A stretch of 64,000 bases of DNA from Siphonodentalium dalli (GCA_032622095.1 CP136068.1:123323989-123387988); one strand, 5' to 3'. Shown: positions 21,584-35,926, counted from the stretch's first letter. Numbers and translations: made by a program. The notes: generated by a model not told the origin, from the letters alone.

Positions 21584-22856
21584 CCCTTGTTTCATTTTGC
21601 TGGTAGAATCAATATATTGCATGCTGTCATTTTCGGTAACAACCCAACATGTATAAATTATAATTATTTTGTTTTCTGTTTATTTTTATAAACTGTCATT
21701 TGCTTCTCTTCAGCATTCACGGCATTCATTAGATAAGACCATAACATATTCGGCACAAATAGGTTCATATTGGACCTAAATATCCAAATAGGCTCATATT
21801 GACTCATTTGTTTCTGAAATAAGCCCATAGTGAGGTATGAAATCCGCATTGAAAACAAGTTAGAAAGAGCGCTCATCTAGTAGGTCGTGTCGATGAAAAA
21901 AGGTTGATGTCACTATGGGCTTATTTCTTATGGAAATGGTCCCATACTGGACTGTTTTAAACCCATGTTTTAGGTCCATATAGAGCGTATATTGAGATTG
22001 AATAATGCCAATATGAGCTTATTTCGCTCATTAAAATAAGCCCGTTATGTGCTTATTTTCACGAGAACAGGCTGTTCCAGACACAACAATCACACAAATC
22101 TGGCTGACTTCTGCTTAGGTGTCATTAACATCCATTCATATAAATGATAGACCATTCCAATTTACATGCACACTGTTGTAACTAAAATGGAGAATCCATT
22201 TAATAACTAGAATGCACTCACTGGAGCTGCCTATACTTGCGCCCATCACACATTTGGCATGTTTTGTGGTGTCTTACCAACAACAGTTTGAACCACGGGT
22301 GCTGGCCCCTCGTTTGAGAGATCGATACAATCTAGATATAACATCCCAGTTCATCCATCGTGAAATAGTTGTGTGTACGGACAGAATATCTCTGTTATCT
22401 GAAGTTGGTCTATTACACTAATGATAGTCTTAGTAATACGTACGAGTTGTTTGACATATTTATAGAACAATATAGACATCGTTCATATAAAGGGTGTGAA
22501 GACGATTGGTTGCCGATGATGCTATATTATATACCAATTGGGTTAAATTACTAGTTTGACTACAATGATATCAAGTGTGTATGCCATTGCACTTTAGTAG
22601 CAAAAAACATCAAAGTAAATTACAAATACCGACACAATTAAATAAAAGACACGCGACCATTGGCTAGTCTTTGATTAACAGTGTGTCAATGTGAACATGC
22701 CCTCGGTGACTGATCTGCAGTCTTCGGGAACATATCATCAAAATGTCAATTGCGTTGAGAATGAGAAAGCTTGTTTTCCCAGTTAATTAATAAGGCATTT
22801 TAATAATCCATGTTTCCACATTCACATTTTTCAGTGCAATTGTTTTCCAATTGAAC
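21584..22856. other. Non-coding, with one hairpin
   Basis: No gene seen. 'aaataagcccatagtga' at about 21812 and its inverse 'tcactatgggcttattt' at about 21912 form a hairpin; related 'cccatattgg' and 'ataagcccgtta' pieces continue to 22060. The rest is featureless up to the giant element. Confidence 0.5.
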
Positions 22857-22862
22857 CACGCG
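22857..22862. other. Left target site duplication CACGCG
   Basis: It is identical to 34821-34826 and lies exactly where arm identity stops on both sides. Confidence 0.75.
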
Positions 22863-25800
22863 AGTAGTGTATATGATAAACTATCTCGTATACTTGACAG
22901 AAGGAAAGGTTTTGTAAGACATACTAATAACTATTTCTAGGCAGATGGTATAGTAAGCAAACTATTTCTAGGCAGATGGTATAGTAAGCAAACTATTTCT
23001 AGGCAGATGGTTATAGTAAGCAAACTATTTCTAGGCAGATGGTTATAGTAAGCAAACTATTTCTAGGCAGATGGTATAGTAAGCAAATTATTTCTAGGCA
23101 GATGGTTATAGTAAGCAAACTATTTCTAGGCAGATGGTTATAGTAAGCAAACTATTTCTAGGGAGATGGTATAGTAATCAAACTATTTCTAGGCAGATGG
23201 TATAGTCAGACTAACTAGTAACTATTTGAAGGCATAGATAAGCTACAATACACGCTTCTAGGCAGATGTTATAGTCAGACGAACTAGTAACTATTTTAAG
23301 GCATAGACAAGCTACAATACGACCTATTTTATGTTAGGTAATGATGTATGGTTATTTCAGATGGTATAGTAAAGCAAACTATTTATAGGCAGATGATATA
23401 GTCAGGCTAACTAGTAACTATTTGAAGGATTAGTACGCACGATTGAATACATGTATTATTGTGATGTTAGGTTAGTAAAATAATAGTCCTAAATGAGATG
23501 AATTATTCGCTAGTGAATAACCTCGTGCATATAAAAAACCACAAGGCTAAAACACATGGAATATTTGTTAGTGTCGGAACTTTGTCTTCTTTATTGTAGA
23601 TTTGTAGGTAACACTATTCGATCTCATAAAACTCGATATTACAGAGTCTCGTAGAAAACGAAATGTGGAACCCTTCACACTTTAGTTCCTTTAAGAATAT
23701 TAATGGTACATAAATCTTAGTATACAAACAGATATCAAAAAAACATAATCAAATCAATCTTTTTTTAAGATATGGACAGTCTGGTCTACCCGTCGAAATA
23801 TCTTCTGGCAAAAATGTATCAATATTTAAAGTCAGACTAACTATTTCTAGGTTGGTGTTTAAATACCTCTTCTAGGCTATACTCAAACAAACAATTTCTA
23901 GGTTATTCAAACATTTCCAAAAATATACTGAGTAAATCTACAAATATTAATTGGAATATAAAGAACAGAGTTAGCTCCCCTGTGAATTGTAACAGTATTA
24001 AAATTAATCATTATTTAAAGTCAAACTATTTATTTATAAGTTGGTCATAAAATTACTACATCTAGGCTATGGGATATACTCAGGCAAACTATTTTTAGGT
24101 TAATCAAAAATATCAGAGTTGTAAACTAAATCTACAAATATTAATTGGTATATAAAGAACAGAGTTAGCTCCCCTGTGAATTGTAACATGTGTTTTATTA
24201 AGTTCATTATAGATCTTAAACGATTGATATATGTTAATGAATGATACAATGATATATTCGTTAGCGAATAAACCTATGCATGTAAAAACCACAGGTCTAA
24301 ACACATTGAACTTTTTTTTTAGGAACGTTCTTCTGTAGATTAATAGGCAACACATTTCAAAAACACCATTTCATAGTGATAGAAATCGAAATGTATAACC
24401 ATTATCGGTTCCTTTAATGAAAATGAATGATGGGAATATATTGAAATCAATCAACTTATGCTGGAATATATAAAAATATGTGTATCAAGCATGTTAAATT
24501 GTGAATAATTAGTTATTTATATCACACCAACGTTAATTCATAATCTATAATATTTTAGGAAAGAAAACTGGAACAATTAGCAACTATTTTCGGTTTATAT
24601 CAACACAACTAAATAAAAAAAATATCCCCCTTTTAATGAAATATTAAATGTATAAGCACGATAAAGCAATTAAAACACAATTTAATTTACTTTTTCGTCA
24701 ACAAAATTGAAGTTATATGTTATAATGCTTCAAAATCAATGAAAATCCTTAATCAAATATCTCAATTGAAAGCCAAATTTAAAAAAAAATCAATTTCAAT
24801 GTTAACGGAAACAATTTAACAACAACAAAAAATCTTTATCTGTTTCGCTCGCAAGTATCAAAAGTCCTTTTTCATTGCCACAATAATCGTAAAACACAAT
24901 AAATGTTTTGTCTTTAATCAAAAAATGTAAAAATATTATAATCATAGTCAAAAAAATTCAAGCACAAACTTTATATGTAAAACAAAATATGAAAATTAAA
25001 TAAAACTTTAATCCATTTATTTGCAAAACAAATTTTTGAAACATTGTTGACTGTTAACGCAAACAACTGATATTCCAAATCTTTTTAAACATCAAAAGTC
25101 GCACAACCAAAGTTAAATAAATGTTTTGTTTTAACATAACAAGACTTACTTGCCTACTAAAGAACAGATCCATCGAGGTACAATTCTCTCTCAATTTTTA
25201 CCTATGCGAATGTATCTGTTTATATAAGGAAAAAACATTCTATCTTTAGTCCCAAGCAAATGATGTCATTCGAGGAATCTTTCTTTAAGTCGAATAATCT
25301 ACCAACATATATCACAAAACATGATGAGGTCTTCGTCGAGAATTCATGTCCGACTCTGTTTAACATAACAAGACTTACTTACTCATCAAAGAACAGATAA
25401 TCCATCGAAGTATAATACTGTCTCAATTTTACCTATCCGAATGTATCTGTTTATATAAAAAAAACATTCATTCTATCTTTACTCTCAACAAAATGATGTC
25501 ATACGACCCAAGTCGAATAATCTAATATCATTCGTCGAGAATTCATGTCGAGCTCTAGTTATATACAGTAACACATTAATTTACTCAATCTATCTATAGT
25601 CACAAAAAGTGAAGTCGAGCTATCTTGTTAAATGTCCTCGTATGCCTATCATAATGTACCCTCCCATTTTATCCCACGACATGAATAATATAATTCATGT
25701 CGACATATATCTGTACAAGGCGACTAATTTATTCAACTAGGCTACCTAGCTTGGATCATATTTCAAAGAACGCATCCGTTAACGACCCGTCCTTACAAAA

Positions 25801-28310
25801 CGAATAATTTATACTACACCTGTCAAATTTGCATATTTAAGGTATGTTACGGTAAACATTCCAATGTATGCTATATAAGCCAACTAAAATAGGAAATCAA
25901 AGCATGGATTCAATAGTTTATTATATTATGATTTCAGATAACTTTTAATTAATTATTATCTTGTTCAACATATATTCTATGTAATTTAAAACAATAAATT
26001 ATATAAAGTTTCTATATTAATCGGAGCGAAACATATTGAGGAAGTTTAAAGCAGTTGTCTTAAAGTGACACTAAGATTTATTTTCTTATTTGCGCACAGT
26101 ATACTTTGTTTAAACCAGATGTCTTAAAATGGCACTAAGATTTATTTTATTATTTTTTATATCTCACACTATTTATAAACAAGATGTCTTAAAGGGGCAC
26201 TAAGATTTCATTTTATAATTTCAATACCAAAAGTGTTTGAACATCACAGCCAAAAATTTAACCTCAGAATTGTTAATAAATAAGTCTTCTTCGCATCTTA
26301 ATTCTTAAAAGGGCGCTAATAATTTAACTTAAATATGGTTGAAAATGTATCGTTAAAGAGCGTTTATTATCTGCTTGTATGCAACTCTTTCAATCCCTCG
26401 TAATATTCGGATACAGTATACTTTGTTCATCCCATATGTCTTAGAATGGCACTAAGATTTATTTTATTATTTTATCCATCTATTTATAAACAAGATGTCT
26501 TAAAAGGGCACTAAGATTTCATTTTATAATTTCAATACCAAAAGTGTTTCAATATCACAGCAAAACAAAAATTGTAATAATTTTACCTCAGAATTGTTAA
26601 TAAATAGGTCTTCTTCACATCATAATTCTTAAAAGGGCGCTAATAATTTAACTTAAATATGGTTGCAAATTTATCGTTAAAGAGCGTGTATTATCTGTTT
26701 GTATGCAACTCTTAATTATCAAAAACGGATACTGTTACACTATAATACACAAATTTTTAGATAGTATATTACAGTATCCAAATTAACATTGTTACAATTC
26801 AGATTCTACGGAAAGTTATCTTTAAACATGCAAATAAAAACAATAATCATAGTTTTACAATTGTTTTTTTATGTAAAATTTTATTTGTCTACACGTTGTG
26901 GCTAAGCATATCATAACAGTATATTTACATTTATCTAGCAAATGCGCTCTAATTTCTACAAATTAACATTCCAATTCATAAATTGTTTTTTTTTTGAAAA
27001 AAAAAATACTGTAACAGTTTTGTTTACATACCAACTCGTATAGTTTAATAAATAAAGATAACACTTACCTGATTATGGCAAATAATTCTCCCTTAATCAT
27101 AATGGCAACACGATTTGGAAAAACAAATGCTGATGAATCCGTACGCAATTTAGCATCAGATGTAAACATGCTCGGACAGAAACAATTCCCGGTCGTTCGT
27201 TTTTAAACTTACAATTGATGCAGGGTGAAGTGCCAAGCGTTAAGTTTCAACAAGCAGTGAATGGCCATTATATATCTGATTAATTTACCTTTGTATACAG
27301 CATAACGCCCGTGTTGGCATCTGCACGCACGCTTAAAACTCATTAGTCATTGAAATTTGAAAATTTAGAATAATTATTTATCGCGCATTCATCGTACAGA
27401 TTTATACGATGAAAGCAAATATAAACTGCGTATGTGCACACGACTAATATATACTTTCAATGCTATGCCTATAAATAGTATGCAATTATCTCGCAGAATC
27501 AATCAAACAATAATATTAAGCTAATTCTGTTAGTTACACCATTGCATCTGAAATTGCTCGATGTCGTTAGACTATAGGTTAATGTGTGTTTTATATGCAT
27601 GTTCCCGTTCATTATCTGCACATTTTTAAATCGTCACGGAAATCTACCTACTAACATATTTGAACGCACATTATAATTTGGATAGTTAAATCATACATCT
27701 TATCACTGGAAAAATATGAATATATGCTCTAAATCTGTTGGCAGGGCTATTTCAATATACAACATCATATGTATTCAATGTTTCTAATATATAAATTATA
27801 CCCCAAATTATCATACAAAAAATATGTTTTCAAGATGGCATCCAATATGGCTATTCAGAAATGTGAGCTTCAAAATATATCCTGATAAAATGTACACATT
27901 TACTGTGATCATATATCGTACAACTGGATGTATTAACGTTTATAGCGTAATACCTATGCTATCTCCATTACAAAAGATGGCTGCCGAAATGGCCATCGTT
28001 TACTTCAAGATACAGGGCTTAAAAATGTATTGCATTTTTACAAAGGCTCATATGCATCATTTAGGTTTGTAGTTTGTATAGTATATACTAAATTATCATA
28101 CAATTTGTCATCACAAAAAAACCATATATATATTTTCAAGATGGCGTCCAATATGGCTATTCAGAAATGTCAGCTTCAAAATATATATTGATAAAATGTA
28201 CACATTTGCTGTGATCATATATCATACAACTGGATGTATTAGCGTTTATAGCGTAATACCTATGCTATCTCCATTACAAAAGATGGCTTCCAAAATGGCC
28301 ACCTTTACTC
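22863..28310 (+). repeat. Left inverted arm of the giant element
   Basis: 5,448 bp. From outside in it holds the tip array, AT-rich DNA, two copies of a 'gacttacttgcctac' / 'cgagaattcatgtcgagctc' block (25140-25560), a block of 'gatgtcttaaaatggcacta' repeats (26050-26660), a MITE-like segment (about 27300-27720) and two copies of a 'tttcaagatggcgtccaata' block (27820-28310). Known differences from the right arm are few: 9 bp missing at 25923 and a base change near 26290. Confidence 0.9.
22932..23212 (+). repeat. ~31-bp tip array of the left arm
   Basis: About nine units of 'aaactatttctaggcagatg' plus 'gtatagtaagc', alternating 'ggtatag' and 'ggttatag'. Diverged units continue to about 23420, and single 'tatttctagg' pieces recur near 23840 and 24080. 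Confidence 0.92.
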
Positions 28311-29361
28311 TAAAATACAGAGCTTAAAATTACATGCATAATTTAGAAAGTTGATTTTGATTAGTTATACTACTTATTTCTTCAAAGAGTTAATATTTCC
28401 TTATTCTTATCACAGTTTTAAAAACAATCAACAAAAATCTTCATTGTGTATCATATAATGAGTTCTTGGTAGGCTATCTCATTGTACAACATATACGTAT
28501 TCATATTTGTTTGTAATATCCAATGGAGTATTTCGTAAATAAAGTTGTCAAATGCTATAATATAATATAAACTCTCAATATCAAAGTATTAAACAAACGA
28601 AAAAATAGTCACAGAACCGTCCCATGGGGTAGAATCCCTCTAATACATATCTCATACACAATATTACTTTGTTTTAAACCGAGTTGTGTGGAACATCGTC
28701 ATTTTAATATCATTTTAATCAACCGTTCTAGAACAAATTACTTACACAATCTTTTCTTAAAAGCTGTTAAAAAAAAATTGTCTACCTAATTCACAATTAT
28801 TTTTTTGCTAGGTTCGTAGTATTATCATATGGAGCGTAGGTTCGAAAACGAAATTAGTAAGAATGCTTTTTTTTGGTAGTGGGAATGTGTCAGGGGTAAA
28901 TTCTGCTATAATTCACTTAATGCTATGTTTTCAAGATGGCGTCCAATATGGCAACTGAGAACTGTGAGCTTCAAAATATATCTGATAAATTGTATGCCTT
29001 AGTTAATATGATCACATAATTATGCGCTTGGCTGTCTTCGCGTTGATAACGTATTAGCAACGCTGACGCCATTATAAAATGGCAAACATTTACTTCAAAA
29101 TATACAGCTTTAGAGAAATGTTCGGTATTTTACAAAATAAGACCGAGTGATATTTTGTCTTTCTTCTCGAAATGTATGAACAAAACAAGAGATGATATAC
29201 ATTACAAACAACTGAAATGTAGTCAGTTGACGACCACTATACACAAAAATAAATTTGATTACTGCCAACACAGTGTCAGAATTGAAAAATAAATTGTAAA
29301 TGTGTATCATAAACACTATAATATCGCATTGAATATTCATTTTATTTATTTATATTATGCC
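28311..29361. other. Unique spacer of the giant element
   Basis: This 1,051-bp spacer is the only non-mirrored part. It starts with AT-rich DNA and contains a third, diverged copy of the 'tttcaagatggcgtccaata' block near 28928. The longest frame, 29110-29340 on the minus strand (76 aa), has no recognisable domain. There is no sign of a transposase. Confidence 0.8.
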
Positions 29362-32300
29362 GAGTAAAGGTGGCCATTTTGGAAGCCATCTTTTGTAATG
29401 GAGATAGCATAGGTATTACGCTATAAACGCTAATACATCCAGTTGTACGATATATGATCACAGCAAATGTGTACATTTTATCAATATATATTTTGAAGCT
29501 GACATTTCTGAATAGCCATATTGGACGCCATCTTGAAAATATATATATGGTTTTTTTGTGATGACAAATTGTATGATAATTTAGTATATACTATACAAAC
29601 TACAAACCTAAATGATGCATATGAGCCTTTGTAAAAATGCAATACATTATTAAGCCCTGTATCTTGAAGTAAACGATGGCCATTTCGGCAGCCATCTTTT
29701 GTAATGGAGATAGCATAGGTATTACGCTATAAACGTTAATACATCCAGTTGTACGATATATGATCACAGTAAATGTGTACATTTTATCAGGATATATTTT
29801 GAAGCTCACATTTCTGAATAGCCATATTGGATGCCATCTTGAAAACATATTTTTTGTATGATAATTTGGGGTATAATTTATATATTAGAAACATTGAATA
29901 CATATGATGTTGTATATTGAAATAGCCCTGCCAACAGATTTAGAGCATATATTCATATTTTTCCAGTGATAAGATGTATGATTTAACTATCCAAATTATA
30001 ATGTGCGTTCAAATATGTTAGTAGGTAGATTTCCGTGACGATTTAAAAATGTGCAGATAATGAACGGGAACATGCATATAAAACACACATTAACCTATAG
30101 TCTAACGACATCGAGCAATTTCAGATGCAATGGTGTAACTAACAGAATTAGCTTAATATTATTGTTTGATTGATTCTGCGAGATAATTGCATACTATTTA
30201 TAGGCATAGCATTGAAAGTATATATTAGTCGTGTGCACATACGCAGTTTATATTTGCTTTCATCGTATAAATCTGTACGATGAATGCGCGATAAATAATT
30301 ATTCTAAATTTTCAAATTTCAATGACTAATGAGTTTTAAGCGTGCGTGCAGATGCCAACACGGGCGTTATGCTGTATACAAAGGTAAATTAATCAGATAT
30401 ATAATGGCCATTCACTGCTTGTTGAAACTTAACGCTTGGCACTTCACCCTGCATCAATTGTAAGTTTAAAAACGAACGACCGGGAATTGTTTCTGTCCGA
30501 GCATGTTTACATCTGATGCTAAATTGCGTACGGATTCATCAGCATTTGTTTTTCCAAATCGTGTTGCCATTATGATTAAGGGAGAATTATTTGCCATAAT
30601 CAGGTAAGTGTTATCTTTATTTATTAAACTATACGAGTTGGTATGTAAACAAAACTGTTACAGTTTTTTTTCTTTTTCAAAAAAAAAACAATTTATGAAT
30701 TGGAATGTTAATTTGTAGAAATTAGAGCGCATTTGCTAGATAAATGTAAATATACTGTTATGATATGCTTAGCCACAACGTGTAGACAAATAAAATTTTA
30801 CATAAAAAAACAATTGTAAAACTATGATTATTGTTTTTATTTGCATGTTTAAAGATAACTTTCCGTAGAATCTGAATTGTAACAATGTTAATTTGGATAC
30901 TGTAATATACTATCTAAAAATTTGTGTATTATAGTGTAACAGTATCCGTTTTTGATAATTAAGAGTTGCATACAAACAGATAATACACGCTCTTTAACGA
31001 TAAATTTGCAACCATATTTAAGTTAAATTATTAGCGCCCTTTTAAGAATTATGATGTGAAGAAGACCTATTTATTAACAATTCTGAGGTAAAATTATTAC
31101 AATTTTTGTTTTGCTGTGATATTGAAACACTTTTGGTATTGAAATTATAAAATGAAATCTTAGTGCCCTTTTAAGACATCTTGTTTATAAATAGATGGAT
31201 AAAATAATAAAATAAATCTTAGTGCCATTCTAAGACATATGGGATGAACAAAGTATACTGTATCCGAATATTACGAGGGATTGAAAGAGTTGCATACAAG
31301 CAGATAATAAACGCTCTTTAACGATACATTTTCAACCATATTTAAGTTAAATTATTAGCGCCCTTTTAAGAATTAAGATGCTAAGAAGACTTATTTATTA
31401 ACAATTCTGAGGTTAAATTTTTGGCTGTGATGTTCAAACACTTTTGGTATTGAAATTATAAAATGAAATCTTAGTGCCCCTTTAAGACATCTTGTTTATA
31501 AATAGTGTGAGATATAAAAAATAATAAAATAAATCTTAGTGCCATTTTAAGACATCTGGTTTAAACAAAGTATACTGTGCGCAAATAAGAAAATAAATCT
31601 TAGTGTCACTTTAAGACAACTGCTTTAAACTTCCTCAATATGTTTCGCTCCGATTAATATAGAAACTTTATATAATTTATTGTTTTAAATTACATAGAAT
31701 ATATGTTGAACAAGATAATAATTAATTAAAAGTTATCTGAAATCATAATATAATAAACTTATCTGACTATTGAATCCATGCTTTGATTTCCTATTTTAGT
31801 TGGCTTATATAGCATACATTGGAATGTTTACCGTAACATACCTTAAATATGCAAATTTGACAGGTGTAGTATAAATTATTCGTTTTGTAAGGACGGGTCG
31901 TTAACGGATGCGTTCTTTGAAATATGATCCAAGCTAGGTAGCCTAGTTGAATAAATTAGTCGCCTTGTACAGATATATGTCGACATGAATTATATTATTC
32001 ATGTCGTGGGATAAAATGGGAGGGTACATTATGATAGGCATACGAGGACATTTAACAAGATAGCTCGACTTCACTTTTTGTGACTATAGATAGATTGAGT
32101 AAATTAATGTGTTACTGTATATAACTAGAGCTCGACATGAATTCTCGACGAATGATATTAGATTATTCGACTTGGGTCGTATGACATCATTTTGTTGAGA
32201 GTAAAGATAGAATGAATGTTTTTTTTATATAAACAGATACATTCGGATAGGTAAAATTGAGACAGTATTATACTTCGATGGATTATCTGTTCTTTGATGA

Positions 32301-34820
32301 GTAAGTAAGTCTTGTTATGTTAAACAGAGTCGGACATGAATTCTCGACGAAGACCTCATCATGTTTTGTGATATATGTTGGTAGATTATTCGACTTAAAG
32401 AAAGATTCCTCGAATGACATCATTTGCTTGGGACTAAAGATAGAATGTTTTTTCCTTATATAAACAGATACATTCGCATAGGTAAAAATTGAGAGAGAAT
32501 TGTACCTCGATGGATCTGTTCTTTAGTAGGCAAGTAAGTCTTGTTATGTTAAAACAAAACATTTATTTAACTTTGGTTGTGCGACTTTTGATGTTTAAAA
32601 AGATTTGGAATATCAGTTGTTTGCGTTAACAGTCAACAATGTTTCAAAAATTTGTTTTGCAAATAAATGGATTAAAGTTTTATTTAATTTTCATATTTTG
32701 TTTTACATATAAAGTTTGTGCTTGAATTTTTTTGACTATGATTATAATATTTTTACATTTTTTGATTAAAGACAAAACATTTATTGTGTTTTACGATTAT
32801 TGTGGCAATGAAAAAGGACTTTTGATACTTGCGAGCGAAACAGATAAAGATTTTTTGTTGTTGTTAAATTGTTTCCGTTAACATTGAAATTGATTTTTTT
32901 TTAAATTTGGCTTTCAATTGAGATATTTGATTAAGGATTTTCATTGATTTTGAAGCATTATAACATATAACTTCAATTTTGTTGACGAAAAAGTAAATTA
33001 AATTGTGTTTTAATTGCTTTATCGTGCTTATACATTTAATATTTCATTAAAAGGGGGATATTTTTTTTATTTAGTTGTGTTGATATAAACCGAAAATAGT
33101 TGCTAATTGTTCCAGTTTTCTTTCCTAAAATATTATAGATTATGAATTAACGTTGGTGTGATATAAATAACTAATTATTCACAATTTAACATGCTTGATA
33201 CACATATTTTTATATATTCCAGCATAAGTTGATTGATTTCAATATATTCCCATCATTCATTTTCATTAAAGGAACCGATAATGGTTATACATTTCGATTT
33301 CTATCACTATGAAATGGTGTTTTTGAAATGTGTTGCCTATTAATCTACAGAAGAACGTTCCTAAAAAAAAAGTTCAATGTGTTTAGACCTGTGGTTTTTA
33401 CATGCATAGGTTTATTCGCTAACGAATATATCATTGTATCATTCATTAACATATATCAATCGTTTAAGATCTATAATGAACTTAATAAAACACATGTTAC
33501 AATTCACAGGGGAGCTAACTCTGTTCTTTATATACCAATTAATATTTGTAGATTTAGTTTACAACTCTGATATTTTTGATTAACCTAAAAATAGTTTGCC
33601 TGAGTATATCCCATAGCCTAGATGTAGTAATTTTATGACCAACTTATAAATAAATAGTTTGACTTTAAATAATGATTAATTTTAATACTGTTACAATTCA
33701 CAGGGGAGCTAACTCTGTTCTTTATATTCCAATTAATATTTGTAGATTTACTCAGTATATTTTTGGAAATGTTTGAATAACCTAGAAATTGTTTGTTTGA
33801 GTATAGCCTAGAAGAGGTATTTAAACACCAACCTAGAAATAGTTAGTCTGACTTTAAATATTGATACATTTTTGCCAGAAGATATTTCGACGGGTAGACC
33901 AGACTGTCCATATCTTAAAAAAAGATTGATTTGATTATGTTTTTTTTATATCTGTTTGTATACTAAGATTTATGTACCATTAATATTCTTAAAGGAACTA
34001 AAGTGTGAAGGGTTCCACATTTCGTTTTCTACGAGACTCTGTAATATCGAGTTTTATGAGATCGAATAGTGTTACCTACAAATCTACAATAAAGAAGACA
34101 AAGTTCCGACACTAACAAATATTCCATGTGTTTTAGCCTTGTGGTTTTTTATATGCACGAGGTTATTCACTAGCGAATAATTCATCTCATTTAGGACTAT
34201 TATTTTACTAACCTAACATCACAATAATACATGTATTCAATCGTGCGTACTAATCCTTCAAATAGTTACTAGTTAGCCTGACTATATCATCTGCCTATAA
34301 ATAGTTTGCTTTACTATACCATCTGAAATAACCATACATCATTACCTAACATAAAATAGGTCGTATTGTAGCTTGTCTATGCCTTAAAATAGTTACTAGT
34401 TCGTCTGACTATAACATCTGCCTAGAAGCGTGTATTGTAGCTTATCTATGCCTTCAAATAGTTACTAGTTGGTCTGACTATACCATCTGCCTAGAAATAG
34501 TTTGCTTACTATATCATCTCCCTAGAAATAGTTTGCTTACTATAACCATCTTCCTAGAAATAGTTTGCTTACTATAACCATCTGCCTAGAAATAATTTGC
34601 TTACTATACCATCTGCCTAGAAATAGTTTGCTTACTATAACCATCTGCCTAGAAATAGTTTGCTTACTATAACCATCTGCCTAGAAATAGTTTGCTTACT
34701 ATACCATCTGCCTAGAAATAGTTTGCTTACTATACCATCTGCCTAGAAATAGTTATTAGTATGTCTTACAAAACCTTTCCTTCTGTCAAGTATACGAGAT
34801 AGTTTATCATATACACTACT
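29362..34820 (-). repeat. Right inverted arm of the giant element
   Basis: 5,459 bp, the reverse complement of 22863-28310. All repeat blocks recur in mirror order, including the small frames mirrored at 29600-29848 and 33328-33570. Confidence 0.9.
34470..34756 (-). repeat. ~31-bp tip array of the right arm
   Basis: Mirror of 22932-23212, with units 'gcctagaaatagtttgctta' plus 'ctataccatct'. The order of the long ('ataacc') and short ('atacc') variants can be compared directly with the left array. Confidence 0.9.
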
Positions 34821-34826
34821 CACGCG
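34821..34826. other. Right target site duplication CACGCG
   Basis: Immediately follows the terminal ...CACTACT of the giant element and repeats 22857-22862. Confidence 0.75.
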
Positions 34827-35926
34827 CTCGACTGTTTGGCCGGACATGATTTATATGCACCAAGATCTTTCGAAAATGTTTTGAGCTTTCCAGAAATATG
34901 TTCGCACCTCACTGTCTCTGCATCTGTTAGACTTGATCTCAACTCATTTCCCCGAGTTTCAAGTTACATAAAATAGGCGTATAATTGGCAGTACTATTGC
35001 CCACTTTTGTTTTTCAAGCAGTATATATATATTTATAATAATAAAACACGAAGTTGTTGGCAGATGGAATGGTCTATAGCCTGTCCGCGTAATACGAGTC
35101 TCAGTTGTCTGGACATCGACGCAATCATATCTGGTGTTTTCCGCGCCCATGTAGCTTGTGACGTCTGATGTGCGTCGTGACGTCATGGCGTCTTGGTTGG
35201 TTTCCAGAAAGAAATAATTCAATATTGTTCATTTATGAACGATTTATTACCAAAATAAAACCAGATAACAATGCAAATTAAGTATATATGTGGATTTAAA
35301 TTACAATTGATGCAACCATTTCATATTAGCGCGTGTGCATTCTTTACAGTATATACTTCCGGTATGACGTAACATGTTCGCGGGAGGACAGTTAAACAGA
35401 GATCCGGACCGAAAACATTACTTGCGTCCAGCATAGACTGGCGCAAGTAAAGAATGGGTCAATTAGTTTTCCGATGATCAATAACTCCATCTGTTTAGGT
35501 ATCCTTCTGAAATTCTCTTTGAAACAGGCCATGGGGACGGATTATAACACGCAGTCGGTACTCTTGTTAAAAGTGAATGAGGAGTATTGAATCAGTCCAT
35601 GGTGCGATAGACGCATTATGCCTTTCATACTTTGACAGATAATATAATTCTTCATTCTTTGTGACAGTGCAATAAAACCTGCAGGCGAAATTACCGCCAT
35701 AGAATATTTATAATGTAACACTGGAGATCGAGTTAAGAATTTATTCATCAATATCACTCGCTGGCACTCCGCTGCTATCAAATTTTATACACCAAACCTG
35801 CCCATGTTTCTTCCAGAAAAATGTGTTTTTGAAGGAAATTTCGAAATACCTTGGAACATCATTATGTAACTGGAAAAGACAAATCCTAGTAACACAAATC
35901 AATATGACTATATTCGGACCAATTAC
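34827..35926. other. Non-coding flank right of the giant element
   Basis: No gene recognised. TGACGTCA-like motifs occur around 35156-35190, and an open frame on the minus strand (34959-35222) has no known domain. Not enough evidence for a promoter. Confidence 0.4.

Larger units (their letters stand above)
22863..34820. mobile_element. Giant 12-kb palindromic TIR element, non-autonomous
   Basis: The element is 11,958 bp. Left arm 22863-28310 and right arm 29362-34820 are inverted copies, nearly identical throughout, around a 1,051-bp spacer. It begins AGTAGTGTATATG and ends with the reverse complement. The 6-bp CACGCG directly abuts both ends (22857-22862, 34821-34826) and reads as a target site duplication. 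The arms are AT-rich and carry several tandem-repeat blocks. No transposase, integrase, DNA polymerase B, ATPase or capsid-like frame is visible; the longest frames (80-82 aa) occur as mirror pairs in the arms. The 6-bp duplication and 5'-AG terminus match Polinton/Maverick, so a deletion derivative of such an element is one hypothesis. A new foldback family or an inverted-duplication artefact are the alternatives. Confidence 0.85.

Noticed and set aside
24113-33570. Mirror pairs of 80-82 codon frames in the palindrome arms
   Set aside because: Their duplication simply reflects the inverted arms; composition and lack of domains give no support for genes.
35150-35200. CRE-type promoter (TGACGTCA-like motifs)
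   Set aside because: No gene start, exon or CpG-island context nearby; two short motifs alone are weak evidence.
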